DNA of 40,110 bases, from positions 1 through 40,110 of the forward strand of contig CAHJXF010000003.1 in the NCBI GenBank assembly GCA_903644065.1, written 5' to 3'. Made by a program: the position numbers and the translations under genes. Numbering within the stretch: position 1 is the first letter of the stretch; each line of letters starts with the position of its first letter. Origin of the DNA: Betaproteobacteria bacterium (GTDB lineage Bacteria > Pseudomonadota > Gammaproteobacteria > Burkholderiales > Burkholderiaceae_D). Positions 36,283 to 40,110 of the stretch are shown one piece after another. The notes beneath the pieces are model-generated. The model made no database searches and had not been told where the DNA came from. It saw only the letters and a list, made by a program, of their open reading frames with translations.

Positions 36283-37830
36283 ATGACGCGGAGCGTGGTC
36301 GGCGTCGACATCGGCACCACGAGCACGAAGGCCGTGGTGTTCGCGGCGGATGGCGACCGACGCGGTGCGTCGCTCGGTCATCACGCGGTCGAGTATCCGT
36401 TGATGACGCCGGTTCCCGGCGCGGCCGAGCAGGACCCCGAGCGCATCTTCCGCGCCGCGGTCGTGGCCATCCACGGCGCGGTGACGGCGGCCGGCGTCGC
36501 CGGCGAGGACGTGGCCTGCGTCGCCTTCAGCGCCGCGATGCACAGCGTCATCGCGGTCGATGCGGAGGACCGCCCGCTGACACCGAGCTACACGTGGGCC
36601 GACAACCGCGCCGCGCCGTGGGCCCTGAAGATCAACGCGGAGCACGACGGCCTCGCGCTCTATCGACGCACCGGCACGCCGATCCACCCGATGTCGCCGC
36701 TGGTCAAGCTGCTGTGGCTGCGGCACGAGCGTCCCGACGTCTGGCGCCGGGCGCACCGCTTCGTCGGCATCAAGGAGTTCGTGCTGAAGCGGCTGTGCGG
36801 CGCGTCCGTCGTCGACCACTCGATCGCGTCGGCCACGGGTCTGCTCGACCTCGACGCACTCGACTGGGACGCCGGTGCGCTGGCGCTGGTCGAGCTCGAT
36901 CCGTCGCGCCTGTCGACGCTGGTCGCGACTACCCATCGCCTCGCGTTCGTCGACGCGGCGCAGGCCCGTGCGCTCGGCCTCGTCGCGACCACGCCGGTGA
37001 TCGTCGGCGCCAACGACGGCGTGCTGTCCAACCTCGGCGTCGGCGCGATCGAACGCGGCGCGGTGGCGCTCACCATCGGCACCAGCGGCGCGATGCGGAC
37101 GGTGGTCGACGCGCCGCGCACCGATGCCGCCGGCCGCACGTTCTGCTACGCGCTGACCGAAAACCATTGGGTCGTCGGCGGTCCGGTCAACAACGGCGGC
37201 ATCGTGTTGCGCTGGGTGCGCGACGAGTTCGCGGCGGCCGAGACCGAGACCGCCAGGCGCCTCGGCATCGATCCGTACGAGGTGCTGACGCACATCGCCG
37301 CCCGCATCGCACCGGGCGCCGGCGGCCTGCTGTTCCACCCCTACCTCGCCGGCGAGCGGGCGCCGCTCTGGAACGCCGACCTGCGCGGCTCGTTCTTCGG
37401 CCTCGCGATGCATCATCGGAAGGAGCACATGATCCGCGCGGTGCTCGAGGGCGTGCTGATGAACCTGCACACCATCCTGCCGGCGGTCGAGTCGCTGATC
37501 GGTCGCACGACCCTGATCAAGGCGACCGGCGGCTTCGCGCGGTCGCCGATGTGGCGGCAGATGCTGGCCGATGTCTTCGACCGCGAAGTGATCGTGCCCG
37601 AGAACATCGAGAGCTCGTGCTTCGGCGCCGCGATGCTGGGGCTGTACGCGCTCGGCGAACTGCGATCGCTCGACGAAGTGGCGGGCCTGGTCGGCGCCAG
37701 TCATCGCCACGTGCCCGATGCCGAGGCAGCGCGGACCTACGCGCGACTGGCGCCGATCTTCGCGGCGATCCCGCTCCAGCTCGAGGCGCAGTACGCGGCG
37801 ATCGCCGCCTTCCAGCGCGACCTGCCGTGA
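36283..37830 (+). CDS. FGGY-family carbohydrate kinase, probably gluconokinase
   Basis: A 515-residue cytoplasmic sugar kinase. The N-terminal phosphate-binding motif VGVDIGTTSTKAVVF, TIGTSGAMRTVV in the second domain and ATGGFARSPMWRQMLADV near the C-terminus are FGGY signatures. Length is close to Bacillus-type gluconate kinase (about 513) and unlike the short P-loop GntK of E. coli. The position directly after a GntP permease supports D-gluconate to 6-phosphogluconate as the reaction; xylulose or another polyol remains possible. No edd or eda genes are in the window. Confidence 0.88.
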   Translation: MTRSVVGVDIGTTSTKAVVFAADGDRRGASLGHHAVEYPLMTPVPGAAEQDPERIFRAAVVAIHGAVTAAGVAGEDVACVAFSAAMHSVIAVDAEDRPLTPSYTWADNRAAPWALKINAEHDGLALYRRTGTPIHPMSPLVKLLWLRHERPDVWRRAHRFVGIKEFVLKRLCGASVVDHSIASATGLLDLDALDWDAGALALVELDPSRLSTLVATTHRLAFVDAAQARALGLVATTPVIVGANDGVLSNLGVGAIERGAVALTIGTSGAMRTVVDAPRTDAAGRTFCYALTENHWVVGGPVNNGGIVLRWVRDEFAAAETETARRLGIDPYEVLTHIAARIAPGAGGLLFHPYLAGERAPLWNADLRGSFFGLAMHHRKEHMIRAVLEGVLMNLHTILPAVESLIGRTTLIKATGGFARSPMWRQMLADVFDREVIVPENIESSCFGAAMLGLYALGELRSLDEVAGLVGASHRHVPDAEAARTYARLAPIFAAIPLQLEAQYAAIAAFQRDLP

Positions 37831-37870
37831 GGCGGGGGATTACGGCTGGCCGGTCACCGGTCGCGTCGCG

Positions 37871-38082
37871 TCATCCGAGGGTCGACGGTCCCTTCCACAG
37901 CGCCGCGTCGATCACCGACCAGATGTGGAACACCCAGCCGAGCAGCACGACCCACGCCGCGATGCCGGCGACGAAGAACAGGAACGCCGGCAACAGGCGG
38001 CCCTGGACCAATTGGCCGAGGCCGGGGATGAAGAAGCTGCACACCGCGGCGATGACGTTGCCGCTCGAACCCTGACCGCTCA

Positions 38083-38083
<1 letters not shown>
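37871..38083 (-). CDS. small membrane protein downstream of ttcA
   Basis: A 70-residue protein with two hydrophobic segments separated by a short turn. The first contains SFFIPGLGQLVQGR, a pattern of TM2-like small membrane proteins; the second (AWVVLLGWVFHIWSVIDAA) ends in a short charged tail. Its ATG shares one base with the ttcA stop (TGATG), and GGAGG (minus strand, plus positions 38091-38095) lies 7 bases before it, so it is a real, coupled gene. The function is unknown. Confidence 0.8.
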
Positions 38084-39027
<944 letters not shown>

Positions 39028-39039
39028 GGCCGTCGGCGC

Positions 39040-39432
39040 TCAGGCGGGCTTGCGATGGAACACCTCGACGCCCACCGCGTCGCAGTCGGGATAGACGTCG
39101 GGCTTCTCGGTCGCGACGCGCACGGCGCGCACCAGCGGGTGGGCGAGCAGCGTGCGCGCGACATCGTCGCAGAGCGTCTCCTGCAGGTCGATGTGGCCGA
39201 CGGCCACTCGGGCGCGGATCGTGGCATGGATGAAATCGTAGTCGAGGACCTCGCCGATGTGGTCGTGGCGCGGCGTCGTCGCGGCGAGCGGCACGTACAG
39301 ATCGACGTTGACGACGATGCGTTGCGCGCCCTGCTTCTCGCATTCGTGGACGCCGATATTGGCGTCGAGCACGAAGTTGCGCAGGTAGACCCGGCGGCAG
39401 TCCGACAGGTCGGGCGGGAAGGGCGTGCTCAT
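39040..39432 (-). CDS. folB: dihydroneopterin aldolase
   Basis: A 130-residue cytoplasmic enzyme that cleaves 7,8-dihydroneopterin to 6-hydroxymethyldihydropterin in folate synthesis, usually acting as an octamer. It has VYLRNFVLDANIGVHECEKQGAQ with the pterin-binding Glu, LDYDFIHATI, and ATEKPDVYPDCDAVGVEV with the catalytic Lys110. Its ATG overlaps the stop of the upstream SDR gene (ATGA, 39429-39432), so translation is probably coupled to that pterin-reductase-like gene. Confidence 0.95.
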   Translation of the reverse strand: MSTPFPPDLSDCRRVYLRNFVLDANIGVHECEKQGAQRIVVNVDLYVPLAATTPRHDHIGEVLDYDFIHATIRARVAVGHIDLQETLCDDVARTLLAHPLVRAVRVATEKPDVYPDCDAVGVEVFHRKPA

Positions 39433-40110
39433 GCGGGGGCGCGCGTCACGAACATCACGTCGCGCTCGGTGGGCACGAGGTGCTGGCCGCCGTCGACGAC
39501 CAGCGTGGTGCCGGTGATCGCGGGTGCGCCGACCAGGAAGCACACGGCCCGCGCGATGTCGGCCGGCGTGCTCGACCTGCCGAGCGGCGTGCGGCCGTGC
39601 GCCTTTTTGAACTCGCGCTGGGTCTGGTCGGCGGACGGCATCGTCAGGCCCGGCGCCACGCCGACCACCCGCAGCTTCGGCGCATAGGCCCGCGCCAGCA
39701 GCGTCGTCGCGCTGTGCAGCGCGGCTTTCGACAGCGTGTACGACAGGAAGTCGGGATTGGGATTGAAGAGCTTCTGGTCGAGCAGGTTGACGATCACGCC
39801 GCGTTGCCGGGCGCGCAGCATCCGGTGCAGCGTCTGCGCCAGCACGATCGGCGCCGCGACGTTGGTGCGCAGGTGGGCATCGAGACTGGCGTAGTCGAGG
39901 TCGTTCGCGTCGTCGGGCGCGAACAACGAGGCGCTGTTGACCACGCAGAGCGGTGGCGACAGCGCCGCCGCCGCCCGCGCGACGAGGTCGCGGGTCGCGG
40001 CTTCGTCGCGCAGATCCGCCGACAGCGCGACGGCCCGCCGTCCGAGCGCCCCGGCGGGCCGCCGCCGCAGCGGCCTCCGTTCCGGCGTGACCGCCTCCGA
40101 CCACGATAAC
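39429..40110 (-). CDS. FolM/pteridine-reductase-like SDR, 5' end missing and out of frame at the window edge
   Basis: An SDR whose recognisable part runs from about 40045 down to 39429: GRRAVALSADLRDE, VVNSASLF (NNAG region), LLDQKLFNPNPDFLSYTLSKAAL and the C-terminal ITGTTLVVDGGQHLVP. The usual catalytic Ser is replaced by Asp 13 residues before the Tyr of YTLSK, as in Leishmania pteridine reductase 1 and related proteins. With folB directly downstream, a dihydromonapterin or dihydrofolate reductase role is likely. The TGxxxGxG cofactor motif is not in the window. Upstream of about 40050 the frame gives unlike-SDR sequence, while another frame encodes a MnmG-like stretch. It is partial and possibly broken. 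Confidence 0.82.
   Translation of the reverse strand, partial: LSWSEAVTPERRPLRRRPAGALGRRAVALSADLRDEAATRDLVARAAAALSPPLCVVNSASLFAPDDANDLDYASLDAHLRTNVAAPIVLAQTLHRMLRARQRGVIVNLLDQKLFNPNPDFLSYTLSKAALHSATTLLARAYAPKLRVVGVAPGLTMPSADQTQREFKKAHGRTPLGRSSTPADIARAVCFLVGAPAITGTTLVVDGGQHLVPTERDVMFVTRAPA
40050..40110 (-). other. MnmG-like N-terminal coding stretch fused out of frame to the SDR gene
   Basis: Read on the minus strand from 40110, the sequence gives [14 protein letters not shown], the same 14 residues as MnmG residues 9-22 in this window but with synonymous differences in six codons. It continues as AAAARRGARTA, which also fits MnmG. It then stops making sense and the SDR continues in another frame. 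A run of four C on the plus strand (40049-40052) is close to the change of frame. Confidence 0.5.

Overview
The window is a G+C-rich (roughly two-thirds G+C by eye) piece of a bacterial chromosome. Gene content and order point to a betaproteobacterium, probably in or near the Burkholderiales. The basis is the run mnmG-rsmG-parA-parB followed by a complete atpIBEFHAGDC operon, then hemE-priA, together with a GTP-type PEP carboxykinase, a CsbD-like stress protein and a pteridine-reductase-like SDR/folB/ttcA cluster. The placement rests on recognised proteins and their order, not on a database search.

Layout. (1) 1-8.2 kb, metabolic and envelope genes: a periplasmic binding protein without its own transporter, a DltE-like SDR and a 2-hydroxyacid dehydrogenase on the minus strand, pckG with a strong terminator, a large alpha/beta-hydrolase lipoprotein, and a secreted beta-helix protein. 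(2) 8.6-13.4 kb: a complete branched-chain-amino-acid-type (HAAT) ABC transporter in the order ATPase, ATPase, binding protein, permease, permease. (3) 13.4-17.8 kb: a chromosome-partitioning cluster with two perfect 16-bp parS sites, one upstream of mnmG and one inside it, then overlapping mnmG, rsmG, parA and parB. (4) 17.8-19.2 kb, minus strand: a GspE/PilB-like protein with four MshEN-type repeats but no ATPase domain. (5) 19.3-26.8 kb: the F1Fo ATP synthase operon behind a good sigma-70 promoter, with a palindromic repeat between atpG and atpD. (6) 27-34 kb: tdk (minus strand), hemE, an AT-rich gap with DnaA-box-like sequences, priA, a csbD-like gene with hairpins, a small Pro-rich ORF and rep. 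(7) 34-37.8 kb: a queuosine-precursor transporter and a gluconate permease/kinase pair. (8) 37.9-40.1 kb, minus strand: a folM-like SDR, folB, ttcA and a small membrane protein, each overlapping or almost touching the next.

How it works together. The centre is housekeeping: tRNA and rRNA modification (mnmG, rsmG, ttcA), chromosome segregation (parABS), replication restart and helicase functions (priA, rep), ATP synthesis, haem and folate/pterin synthesis. The flanks hold uptake and carbon metabolism. The most unusual points are the ATPase-less MshEN-repeat protein between parB and atpI, the intragenic parS, the DnaA-box-like cluster before priA, an Arg in place of the Walker A Lys in the LivF-type ATPase, a thymidine kinase lacking its usual fourth zinc ligand, and the right edge, where a MnmG-like N-terminal sequence runs out of frame into the SDR gene. 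I saw no tRNA or rRNA genes, insertion sequences, prophage genes or CRISPR arrays.
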